From NCBI GenBank assembly GCA_903834645.1, contig CAILKA010000035.1:1-9142 (forward strand): DNA of 9,142 bases, read 5' to 3'. The position numbers and the translations under genes are program-made. Position 1 is the stretch's first letter, and each line of letters begins with the position of its first letter. Under the pieces are notes generated by a model. That model saw only the letters and a program-made list of their open reading frames with translations. It was not told the DNA's origin and made no database searches. This DNA comes from an uncultured beta proteobacterium (lineage in GTDB: Bacteria; Pseudomonadota; Gammaproteobacteria; Burkholderiales; Burkholderiaceae_C). This document shows, piece by piece, positions 1 to 6,561 of the stretch.

Positions 1-784
1 CGCTGACGAAGCTGCGCTCGAACAGCAGCGACAGGTTGTGCAGGATGCGCTCCACCACCTTGCCCTCCCAGGCGGCGTCGAACTGGATCTGCTTGTCGAG
101 CCAGCGCTCGAGCCAGGCGGGGTCTGGCAGGCGGCTCTGGACCGTGTCGCGCGGGAAGAGCCGCTCGCTCACGTGCAGATTGGTCGGGTGCAGCGCCTGC
201 GCGGTGCGCCGCGCGCTGGCCATGAGCACGCCCACCTTGGCGAAGGCCGAGCGCGCCTCGTCGCCGAACTTGTTCATGGCGCGCTTCATGTAGCGCAGGT
301 AGGCCCCGCCGTGGCGGGCCTCGTCACGCGCCAGCGTCTCGTAGATCGCCTTGATCACGGGCTCGGAGTGCCACTCGGCGGCACGCCGGTACCAGTGGTT
401 CAGGCGGATCTCGCCGCAAAAATGCAGCATGAGCGTCTCGAGTGCCGGGGCCGGGTCGAACTCGAAACGCACCTCGTGCAACTCGGCCTCGGTGGGCACC
501 AGATCCGGGCGGAAGCGCCGCAGATACTCCATGAGCACGAGCGAGTGCTTCTGCTCCTCGAAGAACCACACGCTCATGAAGGCCGAGAAGTCGCTGTCGT
601 CGCGGTTGTCGCGCAGGAACATCTCGGTGGCCGGCAGCGCCGCCCACTCCGTGATGGCATTCATCTTGATGGTGCGCGCCTGCTCGTCGCTCAGGCGCGC
701 GGCATCGAAGCTCGCCCACGGGATGTCGGTGTCCATGTTCCAGCGCACGGACTCGAGCTGCTTGAAAAGTTCGGGGTAGAGCAT
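1..784 (-). CDS. Ferritin-like di-iron protein, acyl-ACP-desaturase/rubrerythrin-like fold (3' end outside window)
   Basis: Leftward reading frame open from an ATG at 784-782 to the window edge: 261 codons seen, no stop, so the C-terminus is missing. Four helices carry the (E, ExxH)2 di-iron pattern: E46 in ITEWAALPATE, E77-Q-K-H80 in FFEEQKH, E125 in CGEIRLN, and E155-A-R-H158 in ARDEARHGG. This arrangement is known from acyl-ACP desaturases, rubrerythrins and related O2-activating ferritin-like proteins. No signal peptide is visible, so it is probably cytosolic. The start is chosen because the protein-like sequence (MLYPELFKQLESVRW) begins there; the Shine-Dalgarno signal is weak. It diverges from the lipid-modification operon across 466 bp and could be co-regulated with it. 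Substrate and reaction are unknown: desaturase, oxygenase or oxidase are all possible. The di-iron fold is well supported; the role is not. Confidence 0.8.
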   Translation of the reverse strand, partial: MLYPELFKQLESVRWNMDTDIPWASFDAARLSDEQARTIKMNAITEWAALPATEMFLRDNRDDSDFSAFMSVWFFEEQKHSLVLMEYLRRFRPDLVPTEAELHEVRFEFDPAPALETLMLHFCGEIRLNHWYRRAAEWHSEPVIKAIYETLARDEARHGGAYLRYMKRAMNKFGDEARSAFAKVGVLMASARRTAQALHPTNLHVSERLFPRDTVQSRLPDPAWLERWLDKQIQFDAAWEGKVVERILHNLSLLFERSFVS

Positions 785-858
785 GACGCATTGAAGACTG
801 AAGGAAGGCCAGACATCAGGCCTCAGGGATTTCCCGGATGCGCCAACCTGAACCCGGG

Positions 859-864
859 ATTGTA
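859..864 (-). promoter_or_regulatory. Candidate -10 element (TACAAT) for the di-iron gene
   Basis: Read leftward, 864-859 is TACAAT, one mismatch from TATAAT. It lies 75 bp upstream of the start codon at 784, giving a leader of about 70 nt. No consensus -35 is present at normal spacing (GAGCTG at 17 bp); that position falls in the palindrome. This fits a promoter needing an activator or an alternative sigma factor. Tentative. Confidence 0.25.
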
Positions 865-865
865 A

Positions 866-883
866 TGTCAAGAGAACTTGACA
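866..883. promoter_or_regulatory. Perfect palindrome TGTCAAG-N4-CTTGACA, candidate operator
   Basis: Seven-base arms TGTCAAG (866-872) and CTTGACA (877-883) flank AGAA. A further TGTCA half-site follows at 891-895. The palindrome lies directly upstream of a leftward -10-like TACAAT (864-859), where a regulator could act on the di-iron gene promoter. Each arm also contains TTGACA on one strand, but neither has a good -10 at 16-18 bp, so the -35 reading is weaker than the operator reading. Confidence 0.45.
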
Positions 884-925
884 GCTCGATTGTCAGATGA
901 CCAGGACATCCGGAAAGCGACCGAG

Positions 926-944
926 CCGTTCAATATTTGAACGG
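926..944. promoter_or_regulatory. Perfect palindrome CCGTTCAA-TAT-TTGAACGG, candidate operator
   Basis: Eight-base arms (926-933 and 937-944) are separated by TAT. The length and symmetry suit a dimeric helix-turn-helix repressor such as a TetR-family protein. The site abuts a rightward -10-like TATAGT at 945-950, so a bound protein would cover the promoter spacer. Its sequence differs from the 866-883 palindrome, suggesting a different regulator. Which protein binds is unknown; none is encoded in the window. Confidence 0.5.
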
Positions 945-950
945 TATAGT
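945..950 (+). promoter_or_regulatory. Candidate -10 element (TATAGT) for the lipid-modification operon
   Basis: TATAGT is one mismatch from TATAAT and immediately follows the palindrome at 926-944. The -35 position at 17-bp spacing reads CGAGCC, far from TTGACA, so recognition would need an activator or another sigma factor. A start near 957 leaves about 294 nt of leader before the ATG at 1251. Tentative; a start nearer the gene is not excluded. Confidence 0.25.
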
Positions 951-1086
951 AATGTCCATGACGGACTTCCTCCCCCGCCCGGTTGCCGGCACGACTCGCA
1001 CGTGCCCGGCAGGTTTGCCCATTCCGGCGAAGGATCTCGTCCGGATCGGGGATCTTGCCCGTTCTTCGATTTCCCTGCCGCGAGGT

Positions 1087-1105
1087 CGGCCGGCCACGCC
1101 GGCTG
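1087..1105 (+). other. GC-rich hairpin in the operon leader
   Basis: GCCGGC at 1089-1094 pairs with GCCGGC at 1098-1103 around a CAC loop. A G-T and a C-G pair extend it to an 8-bp stem. It is not followed by a T tract, so it is not a typical intrinsic terminator. It could shape leader RNA structure or be a chance product of high GC content. Confidence 0.3.
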
Positions 1106-1193
1106 AAATCCCGGAGCGCGTCTCCTCCTCCCTCCCTCCCTTATTCGCTCAGGGGCGCCGCGCGGCAGCTTTCTACAACCGGCCCCGGCTGCT

Positions 1194-1235
1194 CGCCGCA
1201 GGGCCCGTCCCGCTCCGGCCGCGCGCCGCAGGGCC
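1194..1235 (+). repeat. 12-bp direct repeat CGCCGCAGGGCC, two copies 30 bp apart
   Basis: Identical copies at 1194-1205 and 1224-1235 lie just before the operon's first start codon, within the presumed leader. The 30-bp period is close to three helical turns. Function unknown; the GC-rich composition makes chance or a small local duplication possible. Confidence 0.35.
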
Positions 1236-1250
1236 TGCCTGGGGCTGGAC

Positions 1251-2576
1251 ATGCACCAGCCGCCGCACGTGAGGCGGCGCGTCGCCGTCGTCGGCTCGGG
1301 CATCTCGGGCCTGAGCGTGGCCTGGTCGCTGGCCGACGAGGCCGACGTCACGCTCTACGAGGCCGGCACGCACTTTGGCGGTCACAGCCACACGGTGGAC
1401 CTCACGCTCGAAGGTGTCACGCACGGCGTGGACACAGGCTTTCTCGTGTTCAACCACCGCACCTACCCGCTGCTGCGCCGGCTCTTCGAGGAACTCGGCG
1501 TGCCCACCGCCGCCTCCGACATGTCGTTCTCGGTACAGCACCGCGCCAGCGGCCTGGAGTGGAGCGGCTCGGATCTCAACACCGTCTTCGCGCAGCGGCG
1601 CAACCTGCTGCGCCCGGCCTTCATCGGGATGCTGCGCGACATCCTGCGCTTCAACCGGCTGGCCACGCAGCTGGCGCTTCAAGGGGCCGATGCGGCGCTG
1701 CACGAGCCCATAGGCGACTTCCTGGCGCGCCACGGCTTTGGCCAGCCCTTTCGCGACTGGTACTTCCTGCCGATGATCGGCTGCATCTGGTCATGCCCGA
1801 CCGACCAGATGCTGCGCTTCCCGGTGGGCACGATGGTGCGCTTCTGTCACAACCACGGCCTCGTGCAGGTCCAGGACCGCCCGCAGTGGCACACGGTGCG
1901 CGGCGGCTCGCGCGAGTACGTGCGGCGCATGCTCGCGCGCATGGCCGATGCCCGCCTGGCCACGCCAGTGCGTGCCGTGCGCCGCGTGCCGCCGGCCAGC
2001 GCGACGGCGGGCGTGTGGGTCGCCACCGACCACGGCGAGGAGCGCTTCGACGACGTGGTGCTGGCCACCCACACCGACCAGAGCCTGGCGCTGCTGGCCG
2101 ACGCACCGGCCGACGAGCGGCGCTGGCTCGCCTCGCTGCGCTACCAGCGCAACCGCACCGTGCTGCACACCGATGCCTCGGTCATGCCCAGGCGCCGGCT
2201 GGCCTGGGCCGCGTGGAACTACGAGCGCGCCCCGAGCGTCGGCCAGGAGCAGGCGGCCGTGTGCCTGCACTACTGGATCAACCGGCTGCAGCCACTGCCC
2301 TGGAAGACGCCGGTGCTCGTGTCGCTCAACCCGACACACCCGATCGACCCCGCGCACGTGGTTGCCGAGTTCGACGTCGACCACCCCGTCTTCGACCTCG
2401 CGGCCACCGCCGCGCAAGCCGAGCTGCCCCGCTTCCAGGGCCGCTCGCACGTCTGGTTCTGCGGCGCCTGGACGCGCTACGGCTTCCACGAGGACGGCCT
2501 GATGTCGGGGCTGGCCGTGGTGGAGGGCCTGCGCCAGCAGTGGAAGCTGCGCGACGTCGCGGCGAGGGCGGCATGA
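1251..2576 (+). CDS. FAD-dependent oxidoreductase of the flavin amine oxidase/desaturase type
   Basis: A 441-residue flavoprotein. Its N-terminal Rossmann motif is VAVVGSGISGLSVAWSL (GxGxxG at residues 15-20), with the ribose-binding acidic residue at E37 and GGHSHT at 43-48. The C-terminal FAD motif is CGAWTRYGFHEDGLMSG at 404-420. This is the NAD(P)/FAD-binding 'amine oxidase' family routinely found beside DUF1365 and CFA-like genes, where members act on phospholipid acyl chains; related flavoproteins saturate or desaturate methylated chains in the 10-methyl and furan fatty acid pathways. No signal peptide; probably cytosolic at the inner membrane. The ATG at 1251 places GxGxxG at the usual distance from the N-terminus, with GGGGCTGG (1241-1248) as a loose ribosome site. 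First gene of the operon; its TGA overlaps the next ATG (ATGA). Family is solid; whether it desaturates, reduces or oxygenates is inferred. Confidence 0.9.
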   Translation: MHQPPHVRRRVAVVGSGISGLSVAWSLADEADVTLYEAGTHFGGHSHTVDLTLEGVTHGVDTGFLVFNHRTYPLLRRLFEELGVPTAASDMSFSVQHRASGLEWSGSDLNTVFAQRRNLLRPAFIGMLRDILRFNRLATQLALQGADAALHEPIGDFLARHGFGQPFRDWYFLPMIGCIWSCPTDQMLRFPVGTMVRFCHNHGLVQVQDRPQWHTVRGGSREYVRRMLARMADARLATPVRAVRRVPPASATAGVWVATDHGEERFDDVVLATHTDQSLALLADAPADERRWLASLRYQRNRTVLHTDASVMPRRRLAWAAWNYERAPSVGQEQAAVCLHYWINRLQPLPWKTPVLVSLNPTHPIDPAHVVAEFDVDHPVFDLAATAAQAELPRFQGRSHVWFCGAWTRYGFHEDGLMSGLAVVEGLRQQWKLRDVAARAA

Positions 2577-3349
2577 GCACGGCCGGCGCCGCAGCGGCTG
2601 CCTCACAGCCGCTGCTGGCCATCGGCGAGGTGCGCCACGCCCGGCTGCGCCCGGCGCCCAACCGCTTCGCCTACCCCACTTTCTTCCTCATGCTGCCGAT
2701 GCGCGCGCTGCGCGGAGCGCCGCCCGCGGCGCTCGCGCGCAACCGGTTCGGGCTGCTGTCCTTCCACGACGTCGACCATGGCCAGGGCGAACCCGACGCG
2801 CTCGCCTGGGTCGAGGCGCTGCTTGCACGCGAGGGCGTGAGCGATGCCGACGGCGAGATCTGGCTGCAGACCTACCCGCGCGTGCTGGGCTACGTCTTCA
2901 AGCCCGTGAGCTTCTGGTACGCGCACCGCCGCGACGGCTCGCTCGCCGCCGTGCTGGCCGAGGTCAACAACACCTTCGGCGAGCGCCACTGCTACCTGCT
3001 GACGGGCGAGCAGCTGGGCTTCGGCCGCGAGCTGAGCACCGACAAGGTCTTTCACGTCTCGCCCTTTTGCGAGGTGCGCGGGCGCTACCGCTTTCGCTTC
3101 ATGCGCACAGGCGAGCGCGTGGTGGCGCGCATCGAGCACGACGACGAGGCCGGCCCGCTGCTGGTCACGAGCGTGTCGGGCCGGCTCGAGCCCTTGAGCG
3201 GCCGCAGCGCCCGGCGCGCCCTGCTGGCCATGCCGTTGATGAGCCTGGGGGTGACCGCGCGGATCCACTGGCAGGCTTGGCGGTTGTGGCGCAAGCACGT
3301 GCCTTTCTTTCGCAAGCCGCCCGCCCCCGAGGCCTTCGTGACGCGCTAG
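2573..3349 (+). CDS. DUF1365 family protein
   Basis: A 258-residue protein starting in an ATGA overlap with the flavoprotein stop, so translation is probably coupled; GGCGAGGG lies just upstream. It has the family's conserved blocks: RHARLRPAPNRFAYP at 21-35 followed by FFLMLP, PRVLGYVFKPVSFWY at 102-116, EVNNTFGERHCYLL from 130, and KVFHVSPF further on. The length is normal for the family. DUF1365 proteins nearly always sit between a FAD amine-oxidase-like gene and a CFA-like methyltransferase gene, as here, and are thought to belong to the same fatty-acid modification pathway. No membrane segment or signal peptide is evident. The basic, aromatic C-terminus (WQAWRLWRKHVPFFRK) could touch the membrane surface; this is inference. 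The biochemical role of the family was not established to my knowledge. Confidence 0.9.
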   Translation: MSTAGAAAAASQPLLAIGEVRHARLRPAPNRFAYPTFFLMLPMRALRGAPPAALARNRFGLLSFHDVDHGQGEPDALAWVEALLAREGVSDADGEIWLQTYPRVLGYVFKPVSFWYAHRRDGSLAAVLAEVNNTFGERHCYLLTGEQLGFGRELSTDKVFHVSPFCEVRGRYRFRFMRTGERVVARIEHDDEAGPLLVTSVSGRLEPLSGRSARRALLAMPLMSLGVTARIHWQAWRLWRKHVPFFRKPPAPEAFVTR

Positions 3350-3457
3350 CGGCGCTGCACGCACGCCAGCTCGATCCGTCCCGCCCTGACCCGCCCCGCC
3401 CGCGCCTCGCGCCCCCTCTTGACCGCCCCTCGCACGCCTCTTGCCTGGAGTCCGCCG
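3350..3457 (+). other. C-rich, G-poor 108-bp gap inside the operon
   Basis: This is the only sizeable gap in the operon. Positions 3361-3440 contain 47 C and 17 G in 80 bases on the coding strand. C-rich, G-poor RNA of this length is the type of sequence Rho prefers, so this could be a Rho loading site that lowers expression of downstream genes. I see no hairpin-plus-T-tract terminator and no convincing promoter here. Confidence 0.35.
3447..3450 (+). promoter_or_regulatory. Ribosome binding site GGAG that decides the methyltransferase start
   Basis: GGAG ends 7 nt before the ATG at 3458. An in-frame TTG at 3419 would add 13 residues but has no such signal and lies in the C-rich stretch, so the ATG is preferred. 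Confidence 0.6.
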
Positions 3458-4684
3458 ATGTCCACGCTCACCGCCTCGACCGACCGCTCGCCCGCGCTGC
3501 CCGAAGGCGCACCCGCCAGCGCACGGGCTGTCTTCGCGCTGCTGCGCCAGTTGCGCCAAGGCACGCTGGACGTGCAACTGCCCGACGGCTCGCAGCGCCG
3601 CTTCGGCCCCGGCGGCGAACCCCAGGCCGCGCTGCGGCTGCTGGACTGGCGCGTGTGCGCGGCCGCGCTCAAGAGCGGCGACATCGGCTTTGCCGAAACC
3701 TACATCGAAGGCGGCTGGACGACCCCCGACCTGCCCGCGCTGCTGCGCCTGCTGATCGCCAACCGCGACGCCATCGAGAAGGTGATCTACGGCCACTGGT
3801 GGGGCGTGCTTGCCTACCGCATCAAGCATCTGCTGCAGCGCAACTCGCGCCGCGGCAGCCGCAAGAACATCCACGCGCACTACGACATCGGCAACGCCTT
3901 CTACCAGCTGTGGCTGGACGACACGATGACGTACTCGAGCGCGCTCTTCGGCGGCGAGCCGCAGCAGGATCTGCCGCAGGCGCAGCGCGCGAAGTTCCAG
4001 CGCACGCTCGACGAGTGCGGCGTGCGCGCGGGCGACCGGGTGCTGGAGATCGGCTGCGGCTGGGGTGCGCTGGCCGAGGAGGCCGCCTGCGCGCGCGGGG
4101 CCCACGTGACGGGGGTGACGCTGTCCACCGAGCAGCTGGCCTACGCGCGCGAGCGGCTGGCGCGCGCCGGCGCATCCGAACGCGCGGACCTGCGGCTGCA
4201 GGACTACCGCGACATCGACGACGCCCCCTTCGATGCGATCGTCTCCGTCGAGATGTTCGAGGCCGTCGGGCGCGAGTACTGGGAGAGCTTCTTCGGCTGC
4301 CTCAAGAGCCGGCTCAAGCCCGGCGGGCGGGCCTGCATCCAGACCATCACGATCCGCGACGACCTCTTCGAGCGCTACCTGCGCTCCACCGATTTCATCC
4401 AGCAGTACATCTTCCCCGGCGGCGTGCTGCCCAGCCCCGAGGCCTTCCGGGCCGAGGCGCGCCGCGCCGGCCTGGTGGTGGAGCGCGAACTCGCCTTCGG
4501 GCCCGACTACGCCGAGACGCTGCGGCGCTGGCGCACGGCCTTCCGTGCACGCGATGCGCAGGTGCGCCGCCTGGGCTTCGACACGCGCTTCATGCGCATC
4601 TGGGAGTTCTACCTCGCCTACTGCGAGGCGGCCTTCGACACCGGCAACACCGACGTCGTGCAGTTCACGCTGCGCCACGCCTGA
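3458..4684 (+). CDS. SAM-dependent methyltransferase of the cyclopropane-fatty-acyl-phospholipid synthase family (UfaM-like)
   Basis: A 408-residue protein close to normal CFAS length. An N-terminal lipid-binding-type domain (about 20-125, with GDIGFAETYIEGGW at 74-87) precedes a class I methyltransferase domain: HAHYDIGNAFYQLWLDD from 139, SAM motif VLEIGCGWGALAEEAA at 195-210, VSVEMFEAVG at 262-271, and the C-terminal CFAS block. It should transfer methyl from SAM to the double bond of unsaturated acyl chains in membrane phospholipids. Compared with E. coli Cfa, the bicarbonate-binding Cys of YSCA is Ser161 and the His of LHTIG is Gln295; Glu268 of the MFExVG motif is kept but the neighbouring His is Ala269. 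I infer C-methylation without ring closure, as in UfaM/TmsB-type enzymes, rather than cyclopropane formation. It lies 3 nt before the next gene. Family very sure, product type moderately so. Confidence 0.92.
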   Translation: MSTLTASTDRSPALPEGAPASARAVFALLRQLRQGTLDVQLPDGSQRRFGPGGEPQAALRLLDWRVCAAALKSGDIGFAETYIEGGWTTPDLPALLRLLIANRDAIEKVIYGHWWGVLAYRIKHLLQRNSRRGSRKNIHAHYDIGNAFYQLWLDDTMTYSSALFGGEPQQDLPQAQRAKFQRTLDECGVRAGDRVLEIGCGWGALAEEAACARGAHVTGVTLSTEQLAYARERLARAGASERADLRLQDYRDIDDAPFDAIVSVEMFEAVGREYWESFFGCLKSRLKPGGRACIQTITIRDDLFERYLRSTDFIQQYIFPGGVLPSPEAFRAEARRAGLVVERELAFGPDYAETLRRWRTAFRARDAQVRRLGFDTRFMRIWEFYLAYCEAAFDTGNTDVVQFTLRHA

Positions 4685-4687
4685 GCC

Positions 4688-5287
4688 ATGCAACGACGCC
4701 ACCTGCTTCGACGAGCCGCACAGGCGCCCGCGCTGGTGCTGCTGCCCGCAGCCACGGCTGCGGCGATCCTGGCCGCGCCGGGCCTGGTCCGCGCCTCGAG
4801 CCCGCCATCCGGCGCGCCGCCGCGCGAACTCGCCTCCGAGTGGCCGGCCGCGCGCGTGCAGGGCCGCGCGCAATTGCGCTTCCTCGGGCTGCACGTCTAC
4901 GACATCCGGCTGTGGACGGCCGACGCACAGGTGGGGCCCGAGGACTGGGCCCGCCGGCCACTGGCCCTGGAGATCGAGTACGCACGCGATCTGGCCGGCC
5001 GGCGCATTGCGGAGCGCTCGCTCGAGGAAATGCGCCGCGCCGGCCCGATCACCGCCGACGCGGCCGAGCGCTGGCTGCAGGCCATGCTGCAGTTCTTCCC
5101 GGACGTGCGCGCGGGCGACCGCATCACGGGCGTGCAGCGCCCCGATGGCGTGGTGCGATTCTTCGTCAACGGCCAGTTGCGCGGCGAGAAGCGCGACGCC
5201 GACTTTGCACGACGCTTCTTCGGCATCTGGCTGGCCCCCGTGACCTCCGAGCCGCGGCTGCGCGCCGCGCTGCTCGGGCTGCCATGA
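4688..5287 (+). CDS. Exported chalcone-isomerase-like domain protein
   Basis: A 199-residue protein with a twin-arginine-like N-terminus (QRRHLLRR at 2-9), a hydrophobic alanine/leucine stretch to about residue 33, and a probable cleavage site after VRA (34-36). This indicates export to the periplasm, by Tat or Sec. The mature part matches the bacterial chalcone-isomerase-like family (Chalcone_3): FLGLHVYDIRLWT at 65-77, LALEIEYARDLAGRRIAERS, FFPDVRAGDRITG, and the C-terminal FFGIWLAPVTSEPRLRAALLG. Bacterial members are not shown to be chalcone isomerases; the plant family also includes fatty-acid-binding relatives, so lipid binding is an attractive inference for this operon. The gene starts 3 nt after the methyltransferase stop with no clear ribosome site, suggesting translational coupling. 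Its stop overlaps the transporter start (ATGA). Confidence 0.82.
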   Translation: MQRRHLLRRAAQAPALVLLPAATAAAILAAPGLVRASSPPSGAPPRELASEWPAARVQGRAQLRFLGLHVYDIRLWTADAQVGPEDWARRPLALEIEYARDLAGRRIAERSLEEMRRAGPITADAAERWLQAMLQFFPDVRAGDRITGVQRPDGVVRFFVNGQLRGEKRDADFARRFFGIWLAPVTSEPRLRAALLGLP

Positions 5288-6561
5288 AAGATGCGGCCCT
5301 GGTGCCCGGCGTCGGGTGGGCCCAGGGCTTGCGCTACGGCGCACTGGGCTTTCCGCTGGCTTTCGTGGCGTTGCCGCTGTACGTGGTGCTGCCCAACCAC
5401 TACGCGGTCGAGTTCGGCGTGCCGCTGGGTGTGCTCGGCGCGCTGCTGCTGGCCGCGCGGCTGCTCGACGCCGTGGCCGACCCCCTCATCGGGCGCTGGG
5501 TGGATGGCTGGTTTGCCGCGTCCATGCGGCGTGTGCTGCTGGCCGCCGTGGCCGCGTCGGTCGCGCTCGCGCTGGGCTTTCGCGCCCTCTTCTTCCCCGC
5601 GGTGCGATAGGGCCCGGCACTGCTCGCGTGGTGCGCGGCCATGCTCACCATCACCTACCTGGCCTTCAGCGTGGCCAGCGTGCTGCACCAGGCCTGGGGC
5701 GCGCGCCTGGGCGGCGACGAGCGCCAGCGCGCACGCGTGGTCTCGTGGCGCGAAGGCCTGTCGCTGCTGGGCGTGCTGGTGGCCAGTGCACTGCCCGCGC
5801 TGGCCGGCCTGCACGCGGCCACGCTCGTCTTCGCTGTCTCGCTCGCGCTGGGGCTGGCCTTGCTGTGGCGCGCACCGCGGCCGCAGCCCGGACAGGTTCG
5901 CCCCGGCGGCTCGCTGACGCTGCCCTGGGCGAGCCCAGGCTTTCGTCGGCTGCTGACCGTCTACCTCATCAACGGCATTGCCAGCGCCGTGCCCGCCACG
6001 CTGGTGCTGTTCTTCGTGCGCGACCGCCTGCAGGCGCAGGCACTGGAGCCGCTGTTCCTGGTGAGCTACTTCGCCGCCGGCGCGCTGTCGATGCCGCTGT
6101 GGGTGCGGCTGGTGGCGCGCATCGGCCTGGCGCGAGCCTGGCTCGCGGGCATGGTGCTGGCCGTGCTCGCCTTCGCGTGGGCGGCGCTGCTGGGCACGGG
6201 CGATGTCGCCGCCTACACCGCCGTGTGCGTGGCCAGCGGACTGGCCCTGGGCGCAGACCTCGCCCTGCCCGGCGCCTTGCTCGCCGGGGTCATCCAGCGC
6301 GCCGGCCACGCCTCGCGCCTGGAAGGCGCCTACTTCGGCTGGTGGAACTTCGCCACCAAGCTCAACCTCGCGCTGGCCGCGGGTGTGGCGCTGCCGCTGC
6401 TCGGGGCCTTCGGCTACGCCCCGGGTGCGCGTGACGAGCAGGCGCTGCAGGCCCTCACCCTGGCCTACTGCCTGCTGCCGTGCGCGCTCAAGCTCGTGGC
6501 GGCGGCACTGCTCTACAAACTGTGGATCTCCAAGGAGCACCGATGGACCGACGCCAACTGA
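5284..6561 (+). pseudogene. MFS transporter of the GPH (MelB-like) family, interrupted by an in-frame TAG
   Basis: The reading frame starts in an ATGA overlap and encodes 108 residues, with the GPH signature RLLDAVADPLIGRWVD after the first membrane helices. It then meets TAG at 5608-5610 and continues in the same frame to a TGA at 6559-6561. Ignoring the TAG gives 425 residues, a normal transporter length with multiple hydrophobic helices and no other disruption. The downstream part could start at ATG 5641 (306 residues) but lacks a clear ribosome site and would miss the first helices. A one-base substitution (for example from TGG, CAG or GAG) or a sequencing error is the simplest explanation. 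GPH transporters are usual cation-sugar symporters; in photo-oxidative clusters their substrate is unknown, and lipid or precursor movement is speculative. The 3' end overlaps the lipoprotein gene by 19 nt. Confidence 0.8.
6532..6537 (+). promoter_or_regulatory. Ribosome binding site AAGGAG for the DUF3833 lipoprotein
   Basis: A strong Shine-Dalgarno sequence inside the transporter 3' end, 5 nt before the ATG at 6543. It selects this start over an upstream in-frame codon at 6480 that would bury the lipoprotein signal. It also lets this gene be translated independently of the interrupted transporter. Confidence 0.75.

Larger units (their letters stand above)
785..1250. other. Divergent intergenic region and long operon leader
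   Basis: These 466 bp separate the leftward di-iron gene from the rightward operon, and I see no credible gene in them. The left part (about 860-960) is AT-richer than anything else in the window and holds two perfect palindromes and -10-like hexamers. The right part (about 960-1250) is GC-rich, with a hairpin, a 20-nt pyrimidine tract at 1121-1140 and a repeated 12-mer. A transcript starting near 957 would have a leader of almost 300 nt. I found no TGATCC-type -35 with a TAAGA-type -10, the form used by Rhodobacter RpoE. Confidence 0.6.

Noticed and set aside
874..900. GAACTT (874-879) as an E. coli sigma-E-type -35
   Set aside because: No TCAAA/TCTGA-like -10 occurs at 16-17 bp; TCAGA at 893 is only 13 bp away. 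A Rhodobacter-type RpoE promoter was also not found.
878..906. TTGACA at 878-883 as a -35 for a rightward housekeeping promoter
   Set aside because: The hexamer 17 bp downstream is CCAGGA, which is not a -10; the TTGACA is better explained as an arm of the palindrome.
983..2572. Upstream part of a rightward frame that runs into the DUF1365 gene
   Set aside because: The sequence before 2573 is the Arg/Ala-rich shadow of the flavoprotein gene. The DUF1365 family match starts only after the ATG at 2573.
3419..3457. TTG start at 3419 for the methyltransferase
   Set aside because: It has no ribosome site and encodes 13 residues from the C-rich gap; the ATG at 3458 has GGAG at good spacing.
2603..5344. 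Long leftward open frame (over 900 codons) opposite the operon
   Set aside because: It is Arg/Ala/Gly/His-rich low-complexity sequence without a recognisable domain, and it lies antisense to four well-supported genes. Such frames are common in very GC-rich DNA.
6480..6542. Upstream in-frame start for the DUF3833 lipoprotein
   Set aside because: It would place the lipobox about 45 residues in and overlap the transporter further; the AAGGAG and signal peptide support 6543.
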